Shown here one piece after another: positions 12,451-23,293 of a stretch of 64,000 nucleotides of DNA. Positions within the stretch are counted from its first letter, which is position 1; each line of letters starts with the position of its first letter. Both the position numbers and the translations under genes were made by a program. Under the pieces are notes generated by a model that saw nothing but the letters and a program-made list of their open reading frames with translations, ran no database searches and was not told the origin of the DNA. Where the stretch lies: positions 50,610,322 to 50,674,321 of the forward strand of contig OX392528.1 in NCBI GenBank assembly GCA_947623455.1, written 5' to 3'. The stretch comes from Mimachlamys varia. Taxonomy: Eukaryota > Mollusca > Bivalvia > Pectinida > Pectinidae.

Positions 12451-12454
12451 TTAG

Positions 12455-12720
12455 AGAATACCGAAGCGGTAACAAACCCATAATCCGAACTCAAAGTCGA
12501 ATAAACCAGGGGCAAAATATGAACAAAGGAAAGATGTACATGGAGACCCTTGCAAAAGCACAATAGAATAAGATCAGGTGTTCCGGAAGAGTAAGCGTTT
12601 TTTGTTTCATCGACTACATCCGCAATGTCAAATCTTCGTCACATCCAAGTAAACATCAATTTCTCAAAATGAGAATCACAAGAAGTTGAGTCTTGTTTTA
12701 AGATGTCAGCAGTCTTTTTT
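12455..12720 (-). mobile_element. Penelope-like 3'-tail fragment (copy 3)
   Basis: GGGGCAAAATATGAACAAAG, GGAGACCCTTGCAAAAG, CAGGTGTTCCGGAAGAGTAA and CTCAAAATGAGAATC follow the same order as at 5.08-5.33 kb. No RT part is attached. Strand is in RT sense. Confidence 0.65.
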
Positions 12721-12799
12721 GTTGCCATGGAAATTGCTCAAAATTTGATGGACGTTAATTAAATCTTCCCTCTTTCGCCGGTATGTCTTTATCAGTGTT

Positions 12800-13412
12800 G
12801 GGAGATTCCTACCTTCTTACGAAGGTCACTGTAGGGCAGATCCTTCCGTCCAGGTATAAGTTTTATCGTCTTTTCAAGGCCCTGCAGGTAGAGCATAAAA
12901 ATTGTACCTGCTGCCCCTGTTGCATGATCGTAGAAGGCGAATGAACTTGGAATTTTATCTTTTCCATTTTTTCTAAACAACTTTCTCCTTCCTATTGTCT
13001 CCCTTGAAACAACCTCACTTCTGGCCTTAGTTGAGCGCTTGCCCCTGTGAGGAAGGCTATTGGTTCTGTCCCAAGGCCGAGACATACCCAAGTCTCTAAC
13101 AATGGTAAAAGTTACTACTCCCAGTTTGACGCACAGCATAATGAGACAGGAACGACTGGTTCGCCCGTTGTCAGTATAATGTGACCGGTGGGGTGTTCTG
13201 CTGGGGGCCTTCGGTAGTATACTTCAGTGTGGTAGCACTTTAAATCGGCAAACGATCCGGCTATCGCAAGAAGGCTAACACGAACTACCGTAGCCGCCCA
13301 AATACACACGGTCTCAACACACACACACATCGCATACACCGGGAGACCTTCCTTAAATGACCCTGGCTGTTAATTAATAGGACGTTAAAACAAATAACCA
13401 ACCAAAAACATA
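12800..13412 (+). mobile_element. Composite SINE with conserved central domain and LINE-like tail
   Basis: The central stretch 13176-13250 (GTGACCGGTGGGGTGTTC, GGGGCCTTCGGTAGTATAC, CTTCAGTGTGGTAGCACTTT) is the shared core seen in many molluscan SINEs. It is followed by CACACACACATCGCATACAC and a tail TTAATAGGACGTTAAAACAA ending in CAACCAAAAACA, typical of LINE-derived SINE tails. Upstream, GCCCCTGTTGCATGATCGTA near 12915 looks like the matching left part. Small frames on the minus strand here are not genes. The left boundary is uncertain. Confidence 0.6.
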
Positions 13413-13444
13413 AATTGTTTCCAATACTTTAACTGGGTGTGGGT

Positions 13445-13590
13445 TCCACACTGGCCGCGTATTCCAGGCATGGACCGAGCAGACAATTTAGCAGCTGTTT
13501 TGTAACGTGCAAGCGGTCACCCATCCAACAACTGACCACGCTCACCGTTGCTTAACTAGCGTGAACGTTTTAACGTGACTACTTTCAAAC
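13445..13590 (-). mobile_element. 5S-rRNA-like SINE fragment
   Basis: The minus strand reads AGTTAAGCAACGGTGAGCG, GGTCAGTTGTTGGATGGGTG then ACCGC, which follows the 5S rRNA internal region (AGTTAAGCAACG, GGTTAGTACTTGGATGGGTG, ACCGC). CCTGGAATACGCGG downstream recalls the 5S CTGGGAATACCGGG. The rest does not follow 5S and there is no array, so this is a 5S-derived SINE head or a similar retroposon, not a functional 5S gene. Confidence 0.5.
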
Positions 13591-13639
13591 CATTGTGCTG
13601 TTTGCTTTGCTTAATACCTATTGGATATCTGTATCTTTA

Positions 13640-13930
13640 AGTGATATGAAGATGGACGTTTTTGAGTATTCTCATTAGTGTGTTTACTTGTTGTGATTGA
13701 CAATGATACTCGGTTCTCATTTTGAGAACTTGATTGTACTTGGATGTGACAAAGATTTACATGGCGGGTGTCGTCGATAAAGCAGAAGACGCTTACTCTT
13801 CCGGAACACCTGGTCTTATTCTCTTGTACTTTTGCAAGGGTCTCCATGTGAATCTTTCCGTTGTTCATATTTTGCCCCTGGTTTAATCGATTTTGAGTTT
13901 GGATTATGATTTTGTTAACGCTTCGGTATT
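13640..13930 (+). mobile_element. Penelope-like 3'-tail fragment (copy 4)
   Basis: Opposite orientation to copy 3, which lies about 0.9 kb away: GGTTCTCATTTTGAGAACTT, CTCTTCCGGAACACCTGG, TGCAAGGGTCTCCATG, CCCTGGTTTAATCGATTTTG. The two copies flank the SINE and 5S-like unit as an inverted pair. Confidence 0.65.
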
Positions 13931-14317
13931 CTCTTATTTATCTTGATAAATTAATACGCCAGTGTCCTTTGCAGAGGAAATATTTTCCATACGTTTTCTT
14001 CATTCTCCATTTGGTAGCCTCTAAAGTTCATGAATTGAAAGTGCTATGCATTGAAGAGGTTTGAATTATAAAGCCACATGTCATTTCACTCTTGTAAATT
14101 TTCCGTTTTTGTTGTCTTACTTTTCTCTCCTCCTTACATCCCTACCGGGCTTTTCATCAATAACAAAGTATGTGTGTTATAGGACTTTAACAACATTTGT
14201 TAAAACATTCATCGCTTACATGAATCTAAATTGTGACGTCGTCAATTTCATTGTTATCAACATTTCGTTTCCGGTTCAAAAACTGTTCAAGATAACTAAA
14301 TGAACAAAATTACTCTA

Positions 14318-14698
14318 TTAAAAGGCCCCATATACGTAACTGTAGGAATTTTTTCGGGATTCTGAAAAATTATGAAAAACATTCTAGCTGATAGCCATGA
14401 AAAAATAAGCCTAAAACGAAGTAAACCTGAGCGGTAACTAACAAGAAACTCTTGACAGAAAAATCCAAAGAATTAAAAATATTTCAGGTGTGGCCCACTT
14501 CACAAACAAGCCGAAGCTCAAAATGGACGCGTGTTTACAAATACAGAGTTTAAACTGCTGCTGTACCGGCAACCGCGTAAAAATTCATCTTGAATATTGC
14601 TGATGAGTTAATCTTAGCTCATCTATAAATATAAGTTAATTATTAGGCTTGATTTTTGCTTCAAGTTTTGCCGAAAATTACGTATATTGAGCCTTTAA
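14318..14698 (+). mobile_element. TTAA-flanked MITE, AGGCCC family, copy 1
   Basis: About 380 bp, from TTAAAAGGCCCCATATACGT to ACGTATATTGAGCCTTTAA. Terminal inverted repeats contain AGGCCCAATATACGTAACT in family consensus. TTAA lies at both ends and no coding capacity is seen. Direct repeat with copy 2. Confidence 0.7.
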
Positions 14699-15327
14699 AC
14701 GTACGTATAGGTAATGGATATTTTAGCAAGAATCTAAAGCACACATTGCGTACTGCTGAAAAACTTGCATATGACCCTAACGGGTCGGGTTTTATGCACA
14801 TGGATGTTCGTCTGTAATAATAATAGCAATATGTATTATAGCGCCATAACAACATTTACTAAAACATTCAATGCTATAATACACTACGTTATTGTTGTCC
14901 GAGCGTATATTCCCGTGACCTTGCGGTTTGTAACCGATCAGAAAAGGCGGTCAAACGTTTTTTGTCGTCTGCTTCATAGTCCTTGACGATGGCTTCCTGG
15001 TTCCAGTGAGTCGCCAGAATATAGTTGTGTTGACACGGCTGACCTGGCATGACATTACCACAGAGACAAAAAAATGGTCGTAGAAACACACTGCAACACG
15101 CACAAGTAGTGAGTTGTAGAACATTACTTACAGGTAATGATCTATTCTACCGCGACAGTCATATACAAGTTATTACAAAAAAATGTCACGTTGAAAAAAA
15201 ATGTGATGATAAAAAGCAATCACGCTTAGGATATGTGATTGACTAGCATGGCTCGGTTGTTGAAAAAATGGCTACACTGTAGCTAAATAATTAGTAAATG
15301 AAAATTTTCATTCTTCAATAATTCTGC

Positions 15328-15722
15328 TAAAGGCCCAATATACGTAACTGTAGAAAATTTTTCGGGATTCTGAAAAATTATGAAAAAAAAATCCAGTTTG
15401 TAACCATGCAAAAATAAGTCTAAAACGAAGTTAACCTGAGCGGTAACTAACAAGAAACTCTTGATAGAAAATTGCAAAGAATTGAAAATAATTCAGGTGT
15501 GGCCCACTTCAACAACAAGCCGAAGTAAGAAGACAGTTCAAAATGGACGCATGTTTACAAATACCGAGCTTCAACTGCTCCTGTACCGGAAACTGCGTAA
15601 GAATTCATCTTGAATATTGCTGATATCACTTAATCTTAACTAAATCTATAAATATAAGTTAATTATTAGGCTTGATTTTCGCTTCAAGTTTTGCCGAAAG
15701 TTACGTATATTGGGCCTTTAAT
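15328..15722 (+). mobile_element. TTAA/TA-flanked MITE, AGGCCC family, copy 2
   Basis: From TAAAGGCCCAATATACGTAA to GTTACGTATATTGGGCCTTT then AA. It shares the whole interior with copy 1, including GAGCGGTAACTAACAAGAAA and TTCAGGTGTGGCCCACTTCA. The left flank reads CTAA instead of TTAA. Confidence 0.75.
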
Positions 15723-16330
15723 TAACAAACGAACAATTCCACAGTTTTGCGAGAACATAGAACCCTACTTGATATTCAATACCTGGAACGTTGAAACAAA
15801 TTCGATGGTATATTTTAAAGTTACAAGATAATTAACATCTGCGCTCATCACTGATTAATTAAGCTTATCACCGTTTGAACAACTTGGCCGCGATCTTTAG
15901 ATCAGTGAATAAAATTGTATAATATAACAAGTCTAGCTTACTTAAACGATTTATGTTTGAGATGGAGAATCTTTGTTTGAAAAAACTGGTGCTAAATTGC
16001 AGATATAAATGAGGCTATTTTTTGGTCATCTACTACCTGGAACTCACTACTGCCCCAACACGTTTGACCCCTATTACAGGAATTGATTAATGGCATCCGG
16101 TGTTTGTATTATCTAAAACACATACGTCATGCTAGTCACTCGCTTGCTTCTGTGGTCAACAATGTGTCCTTCCATGAAGGTCAAGAAATTGCAGAGTCAC
16201 CTTAAGTTTACGTTAAGCTCTGTCCCATTGCCTCGTTCGACCGCATGTTGGCAGCACCTGAATTTCGTGTTCACGTACGAGTTACGAAGATTGTGAGAGA
16301 GCTTTACTGGGCCATGCTGTATCGTAGTAT

Positions 16331-16530
16331 AGTTAGTTACGGAAGCCTGTTGGTGCCACTACTGAAAACATTTTATCAGGCGGCCGCCAATTAATTTATC
16401 TGGCGGCTGCCAGTTAATTTATCTGGCGGCCGTCACTTTATTTATCTGGCGGCGGCCACCACTGAATTATGTGGCAGCCGCCAGATAAAATGTTTTCACT
16501 AGTTGCACCAACAGGCTTCCGTAGTTAGTT
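16331..16530. mobile_element. hAT-like foldback MITE with 8-bp target duplication
   Basis: The element is 16339-16522 (184 bp). The left end ACGGAAGCCTGTTGGTGC and the right end GCACCAACAGGCTTCCGT are perfect inverted repeats, and similarity continues inward about 50 bp through GAAAACATTTTATC. It is flanked on both sides by AGTTAGTT (16331-16338 and 16523-16530). The 8-bp duplication is typical of hAT transposons. The centre holds four GGCGGC(C/T)GCC plus TTTATCT units. Confidence 0.82.
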
Positions 16531-16544
16531 GTCTTAGCCACCTG

Positions 16545-16875
16545 GCTCAAAGAGCCAAGTGAGTTTAGAATTATGCCACGGTGCGGTGTCCGTCGTCTGT
16601 CAACTTTTCCTTTGAACGACTTCTTCTGAAATACCAATAGGTCTAGAGACATTCCATTTTGCAATGAAAAAAATAACCTTGACCTACTTTCAATGTCACA
16701 TGTATCGATTATATCAAAATCTTAGCTTCCTTAAAAGAAGCCGAACCAAATAATACTTATAAAAACTTTCATGGAACATGTTAGATTCGGATATTTCTCT
16801 TTGTAAATATTCTCTTTCTTATTTTACAATACAAGTTTACTACTTTTTAACCAACAAAACGCACCGCACCTCCTT
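16545..16875. repeat. Fragment of a dispersed bivalve repeat (pearl/Helitron-like)
   Basis: CACCTGGCTCAAAGAGCCAAGTGAGTTTA forms a short hairpin like the left end of pearl-type elements. It is followed by GTGCGGTGTCCGTCGTCTG and CTTTGAACGACTTCTTCTGA, phrases common to such repeats. No right end is seen. Confidence 0.4.
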
Positions 16876-16879
16876 CACT

Positions 16880-17715
16880 TTGGTGAAAGGAAACTTAATT
16901 TGTTAAATACGAAATTTGAATATAAATGTATTTTGACCTTTTTAGAGTAAATCCAGTTCAGACTTCTGAATGTAGTTGTGGAAATGCTTGTGATATTGCC
17001 TATTATTTCTTTTTATATTCCCTCGTTATAATATGCAAAGACGTAGAAATGTACACAAAGTCCTTATACTTTAAATCTTGAATCAGCTATTAATATTATA
17101 ATTTACTGTTTCTCGCAAATGAAATCTGTCAGTAGAAACAAATACAACCATTTTTTTAGAAATCTGCAGAATTTCAGAAAATATTTCACCGAAATTGAAT
17201 CTGTAAACCGGGATTAATTTACCAAATATTAACAATGAATACGCATATTTTTTTTTCTTAAAACGACGTTTAGATGTTTGACAAGTGGAAGACCTCTGAC
17301 AACTAGCCATGGTCATTATTTTGCGAGATTTTGCGGGAGTTATCTCGCTTCATCGTGAAACTGTAATATCACTGAGGTTACATGTAGCTTGGGATAGAGG
17401 TAGGTACATAGTAATAGTAATAAGTTAATAATAAGTAAATAATGGATGCAGGCAAAGTAATTGCCTCTCTATCCATATCTAAGATATTGTGTATGAAATT
17501 GATCATTGTTCCTCAAAACTGTTAGCAAATATCCTAGTTATAATTATTCGTATATATCATTTGACAAAGTTACATAAGAAATTTTGATTTGGACTTAATA
17601 AGATCATGCATGTCCTCCAAATAAAATTTCATATCGCCGGTTTTGGAAGACGCTCAATTTTCCTGTTCCATGGCAGGCCTCGAACACGGTAGATACATCC
17701 CCAGTGTCCTCTCTT
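16880..17715. other. Intergenic DNA, no gene seen
   Basis: AT-rich, with only short unconvincing frames. Confidence 0.4.
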
Positions 17716-17720
17716 TCCTT

Positions 17721-19320
17721 TATTTTGGCTTCTACGTAAAGTTTCTTATCTTTCTCTCATGTATGTAAATAACTTCCCAGCCAAATATTGATATCATACT
17801 TATTTTGGCTTCTACGTATAGTTTCTTTTCTTTCTCTCATGTATGTAAATAACTTTCCAACCAAATATTGATATCATACTTATTTTGGCTTCTACGTATT
17901 GTTTCTTTTCTTTCTCTCGTGTATGTAAATAAGTTCCCAGCCAAATATTGATATCATACTTATTTTGGCTTCTACGTTTTGTTTCTTTTCTTTCTCTCGT
18001 GTATGTAAATAAGTTCCCAGCCAAATATTGATATCATACTTATTTTGGCTTCTACGTATAGTTTCTTTTAATTCTCTCGTGTATGTAAATAACTTCCCAG
18101 CCAAATATTGATATCATACTTATTTTGGCTTCTACGTATAGTTTCTTTTCTTTCTCTCATGTATGTAAATAACTTTCCAACCAAATATTGATATCATACT
18201 TATTTTGGCTTCTACGTATAGTTTCTTTTCTTTCTCTCATGTATGTAAATAAGTTCCCAGCCAAATATTGATATCATACTTATTTTGGCTTCTACGTATA
18301 GTTTCTTTTCTTTCTCTCATGTATGTAAATAAGTTCCCAGCCAAATATTGATATCATACTTATTTTGGCTTCTACGTTTTGTTTCTTTTCTTTCTCTCGT
18401 GTATGTAAATAAGTTCCCAGCCAAATATTGATATCATACTTATTTTGGCTTCTACGTATTGTTTCTTTTCTTTCTCTCATGTATGTAAATAAGTTCCCAG
18501 CCAAATATTGATATCATACTTATTTTGGCTTCTACGTTTTGTTTCTTTTCTTTCTCTCGTGTATGTAAATAAGTTCCCAGCCAAATATTGATATCATACT
18601 TATTTTGGCTTCTACGTATAGTTTCTTTTCTTTCTCTCATGTATGTAAATAAGTTCCCAGCCAAATATTGATATCATACTTATTTTGGCTTCTACGTATA
18701 GTTTCTTTTCTTTCTCTCATGTATGTAAATAAGTTCCCAGCCAAATATTGATATCATACTTATTTTGGCTTCTACGTTTTGTTTCTTTTCTTTCTCTCGT
18801 GTATGTAAATAAGTTCCCAGCCAAATATTGATATCATACTTATTTTGGCTTCTACGTATTGTTTCTTTTCTTTCTCTCATGTATGTAAATAAGTTCCCAG
18901 CCAAATATTGATATCATACTTATTTTGGCTTCTACGTTTTGTTTCTTTTCTTTCTCTCGTGTATGTAAATAAGTTCCCAGCCAAATATTGATATCATACT
19001 TATTTTGGCTTCTACGTATAGTTTCTTATCTTTCTCCCATTTATGTAAATAAGTTCCCAGCCAAATATTGATATCGTACTTATTTCGGCTTCTACGTATA
19101 GTTTCTTTTCTTTCTCTCATGTATGTAAATAAGTTCCCAGCCAAATATTGATATCATACTTATTTTGGCTTCCACGTATAATTTCTTTTCTTTCTCTCAT
19201 TTATGTAAATAAGTTCCCAGCCAAATATTGATATCATACTTATTTTGGCTTCTACGTATAGTTTCTTTTCTTTCTCTCATGTATGTAAATAAGTTCCCAG
19301 CCAAATATTGACATCATACT
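17721..19320. repeat. 80-bp minisatellite, exactly 20 units
   Basis: The unit starts TATTTTGGCTTCTACGTATA and ends CCAAATATTGATATCATACT. Starts fall every 80 bp from 17721 to 19241. Variable positions after TCTACG read TATA, TATT or TTTT. Units 7-11 (18201-18600) and 12-16 (18601-19000) carry the same variant order (TATA, TATA, TTTT, TATT, TTTT), showing a 400-bp five-unit duplication. Because 80 is not a multiple of three, the 70-codon minus frames are artefacts. Confidence 0.95.
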
Positions 19321-20151
19321 GCATTCAAAATATGTTACATTAAATTTTAGTTCTCTCTCTAATAAAAATGTTGTTTTTTTTTATTTAAAAATCACTATGA
19401 ATATTTTAATTCAGTTCCAAAAAAAACCTGGTGCCACTATCAGATAATTCTGTGCTGTAGACTGAAGGTTGGACGCTCATGAAGTCTAAAAATGTTGACA
19501 CCATTGATGGTGAAACAAAATTTTAAAACTAAACGCAAATTTGAAATGCAACATTAGAAGCATATTTTAAATGTTAAAATACCACACGCAGCTATTCAAC
19601 TTAACACATGGTTTATTTATTTATTTTTTTTCATTTAATGATTTATTAAATTGCTAACAGGCATCATTGAAAGATTTTGCGTTTTTAAACAAAATTTGAA
19701 CATCAATTGTATTTGGACATGCTACTATAATGGATAAGAAAATGTCGGATTTATGTAACTACGCTTGTAATAATGATTTATTGAATGATTAAAGTTTGTC
19801 TGTTAATGAAATAAACTTTTCTGTAGCACACTGGGGATAATTTCGAGTAAATTTACTGTCCAAAGAGATTTATACTGTTCGGTGAAATAAACCTACATTG
19901 CATACAAGATTACTGGAACTGTTTACGAAAAGTACACAAAAATAAACAGCTGTACCGTTTTTTAACTAATCCATAACAGCGTTTTTTAGATCTTGCTTCG
20001 GTCTTCGTTAAAACCACCAAGTTGTCTATACATGCAAGTAGAACGTTTGTATACAATTTAGCGTAGTGAGATAGTTCCCTTTATAGCAAAGTCAAATCAT
20101 GCCTCAATGTACATTTGTTTCATGCCCAATCACACTGTATAAAATATATTG

Positions 20152-20402
20152 GTTTGTCGGGTGGTGCAATGGATAGCGCACATGCCTTTCACCAAGGCGG
20201 CCGGGGTTCAAATACCTGACCGGCCGGACGTGGAAAGGTATCGGGTCACCTGCCCGACCACGTGGGTTTTCTCCGGGTACTACGGTTTCCTCCCACAGTA
20301 AAACCCCTCGCGCGCTAACATCCGAGCCAACAAGAGTGATTTATATAAGTTGTAAACCTTGTTTCATAATTGTTGTAAAATAAATAAAGTTTATATATTA
20401 AT
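20152..20402 (+). mobile_element. tRNA-derived SINE (Glu-like head), copy 1
   Basis: An A-box-like GGTGGTGCAATGGATAGCGC, an anticodon-arm-like GCCTTTCACCAAGGC and a B-box-like GGGGTTCAAATACC form a tRNA-related head. The anticodon position reads TTC. The body has CGTGGGTTTTCTCCGGGTAC, and the tail TTGTAAAATAAATAAAGTTT is AT-rich. The same family lies inverted in intron 1 of gene A. Confidence 0.75.
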
Positions 20403-20895
20403 ATATTGTACAATTAAGTCTACCGAACACAACGAGTTCATTGTTCAATGGTATATCAGTTTAGACAAATTGGTTGTCATATATATATATTAACAGATCA
20501 GTATAGTGAACTAGTATACAATGAAATCAATTGATAAATTATTAATTAAAATATTAAAGTATTATTGTTGAAAAACGTATTTATGATTTTACGTACTCAT
20601 AAAAACCATATATCCTAAAATAAAATGAAATGAAAAACATACGTTATATATTTGATCATGTTTGAGTTAAAGGCCCAATATACGTGACTTTCGGCAATAC
20701 TTGAAGCGAAAATCAAGCTTAATAACTTTTTTTATTACATTTTTGCCAGTGAAATATAGAAAATTATCAAACTGATAAAACTTATATTTTCGCTGCAGTG
20801 ATGAGCAGTGAAAATATAAGATTTTGCCGTGAAAATATAAGATTTTGTCGTGAAAATATTATATTTTACAGTGAAAATATAGGGCTTTTTCAGTG

Positions 20896-21113
20896 TAACG
20901 TGAAAAAGTGACCCGACAACAAAATACCACCCGGGTCATTATTCTACGTTGCAAAAGTTACCCGGGATCGTTATTTAACAGTAGAAATCGTACACGGCCA
21001 TCTGTAGAAAAATGACCCCATTCGATTTTTCCGTAATTCGTCCCGTGAAAAAGTGACCCGCCGTAGCTTTCAACGGTGGTTAGTTTTCAATTGGGTCATT
21101 TTTTTCACGTAAC
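20896..21113. mobile_element. Nested small inverted-repeat element
   Basis: Starts TAACGTGAAAAAGTGACCC and ends GGGTCATTTTTTTCACGTAA, a terminal inverted repeat of about 18 bp. The interior repeats the CCCGGGTCATTATTCTACG type phrase. It lies inside MITE copy 3. Confidence 0.5.
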
Positions 21114-21461
21114 ACCGAAATTTTTGTATGACTTGTTCCCCTTGATCGGATCTTGGAGGCTCGCCATTGTTGTCGTCTGCTAGAACTTGTCTCTTGGGGA
21201 AAGATGGTCTTGAAGAAATGGCATCAATAGTACATATTCATAGGAACTGCTGCAGGATTAAATATGAAATGAATTGAATGATGAGAATGGTTCAACTTTT
21301 CCTATCAGCTTATCCCAATCAGCTGTGTACTGGACCCGATCTGTTGTGATTTCGACGGATTACAGAAGACTTACAGTGTAGCTCCTTTGCAGTAGGCAAG
21401 TAGACCAAGAAAAAACTAATTAAAGTATCTTAGTCCTCTTTCGAAATGTAATAAAAAGAAA

Positions 21462-21613
21462 ATTCAATGGTTTGCCGTTTAATATCGAATATATTTCACT
21501 TGTATGGCAGATTTTTTTTATATTTTCTCTCGTGCTACGCACTCGTGAAAATATAAAAAAAAATCTGCCATACTCGTGAAATATATTCGATATTAAACGG
21601 CAAACCATTGAAT
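21462..21613. repeat. Near-perfect 152-bp inverted repeat (long hairpin)
   Basis: The left arm begins ATTCAATGGTTTGCCGTTTA and the right arm ends TAAACGGCAAACCATTGAAT. The arms are about 68-70 bp, nearly identical, and meet around CGTGCTACGCACTCG. Confidence 0.85.
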
Positions 21614-21949
21614 ATCCTCTATATATTTATATATTTAGTTAAGATTAACTGATATCAGCGATATCCAAGAAAAATTCCTTCGCGGTTACCGGTACATCAG
21701 CAGTTAAAAAACGCTATTTGTAAACACGAGTCCATTTCGAACCGTCTTCTACCTTCGGTTTGTTGTTGAAGTGGGCCCCACCTGAATATTTTTCAATTCT
21801 TTGGATTTTTTTGTCAAGAGTATCTTGTTAGTTACCGCTCAGGTTTACTTCGTTTTAGGCTTATTTTTGCATGGTTATCAACTGGATTTTTTTCAGAATT
21901 TTTCAGGATCACGAAAATTTCCCTGAAGTTACGTATATTGGGCCTTTAA

Positions 21950-23290
21950 GTGTGAATATATTTTATTGTACAGTATACAATAAGATTGGACAACAAGTTA
22001 TTACAACTTAAAAAATCCTCTCCGCAATACATGATAATGATTGAATACGTGTATGTTTTAGGGGAAAGGAGGGAAGTAGAGAATGTGCAGGGGTGGGAAG
22101 AAGGTTGGGTGGAAAAGGGGGAGAGAAGGTAGGGTGAAGAGGGATTTACCTAGAGAAGACATCTGAATACTACTAAATTCCAAAAAAATTGTCCAATGAC
22201 AAGACAGAATGATTTTAGAACGACCAAAACGGAATCAATGCCATAAAAAATCAGAAGAAAATTAATGAAATGCAATTTCATAATCACATATACCAATGTA
22301 CACACTTAATTATTATATCAAAAAAAAAAGATCAAAATACTATATAATGATACTATATAATGATCAAAACCTCTTGCTGGATTTGATGTACGTGTCGAAA
22401 GATATTTCTATTGATTGATTGTATTGAAAATGTTGGATTTAAGCATGAAAACAAAATAATAGTAAGCATAAACTTTACTCTATTTATTTTATGCAAAAGG
22501 ATGAATAATAAAACTGTCGAAGACGTCGACGATCGTTTAAAAGTCCCGTCCTGCGAGTCGAAGACCAACTAAGCGTCGGATTAAACCTAGCATTACAAGT
22601 CTCTACACTGACGAACCCTGAGCGCCATTATTGATTTTTCCCGGCCCGAGTCTGATGTTTGTGTTGGCCAAGTAGTGTTACGGTTCAGTATTTAGGACAC
22701 ACAGCCTACAGGTATGTTGTGACAAACGACTCGTCGTGTTTGGTAGACAAATATATTACCTACATTTTGTATATATTGACTGGTTTATATACCTACTATA
22801 GTTATGTGATTTGCTATCAATGACGATAATTAATGATAAACGCCATTCTTTGTCAGATGTGATGTACATCACAAGAAACAATGACGTATTAGAAATATAG
22901 AAAAGTACATGTAACATACATATGAATATATGTTGATTTCAAACAATACGCATGCATGATCGTATAGTAATTCTAATATTCCGCTGTATTTGTACAATGT
23001 TTTGTGTAAAAAACTACGATAAATATTTTTGGCAAGTTTACATTCTGCACAACTGAATCAATATTGAAAACAAAATAGAGAAACTCTAATAATAGCATAC
23101 GATACATATATTTACATGTATAGGAAAGGGGAATAACTGCCATACAGTCAAGATAAATCCATGGTGGCACCTCACTATTCAAATTGTACAACTACATAAT
23201 GTAACAAGACCAATGCAGGATTTATATCGAACTCTCACTATTTAAATATCTTAATGTATTATTATATTATATAGTGCATTGTACAGGCCC
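21950..23290. other. Region upstream of sulfotransferase gene A
   Basis: No coding sequence seen. A G/A-rich tract lies at 22060-22145. A possible donor, CCTACAG|GTATGTTG near 22711, could end a leader exon for gene A, but no TATA box supports it. An acceptor-like TATATAG lies just before the ATG at 23294, which fits a spliced 5' leader. Confidence 0.35.
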
Positions 23291-23293
23291 GTT

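Larger units (their letters stand above)
20667..21949 (-). mobile_element. TTAA-flanked MITE, AGGCCC family, copy 3, with internal insertions
   Basis: Starts TTAAAGGCCCAATATACGTG and ends ACGTATATTGGGCCTTTAA, in inverse orientation to copies 1 and 2. About 900 bp of extra DNA splits it: GTGAAAATATA-rich sequence, the element at 20896-21113, and the perfect hairpin at 21462-21613. Family sequence resumes near 21614 (GTTAAGATTAACTGATATCA). Confidence 0.7.

Noticed and set aside
12792..13339. Minus-strand ORFs of 115 and 74 codons
   Set aside because: They are antisense to a SINE-like repeat and show no protein family features.
14889..15089. Minus-strand ORF with several Cys and His (MFLRPFFCLCGNVM...)
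   Set aside because: A zinc-finger-like look was considered, but it is 66 codons long, has no splice support and no conserved spacing.
17812..19144. Repeated 70-codon minus-strand ORFs
   Set aside because: Products of the 80-bp array; each frame closes after about 2.7 units because 80 is not divisible by three.
20152..20230. Functional tRNA-Glu gene
   Set aside because: A and B boxes are present, but the acceptor stem does not close and a SINE body and AT-rich tail follow.
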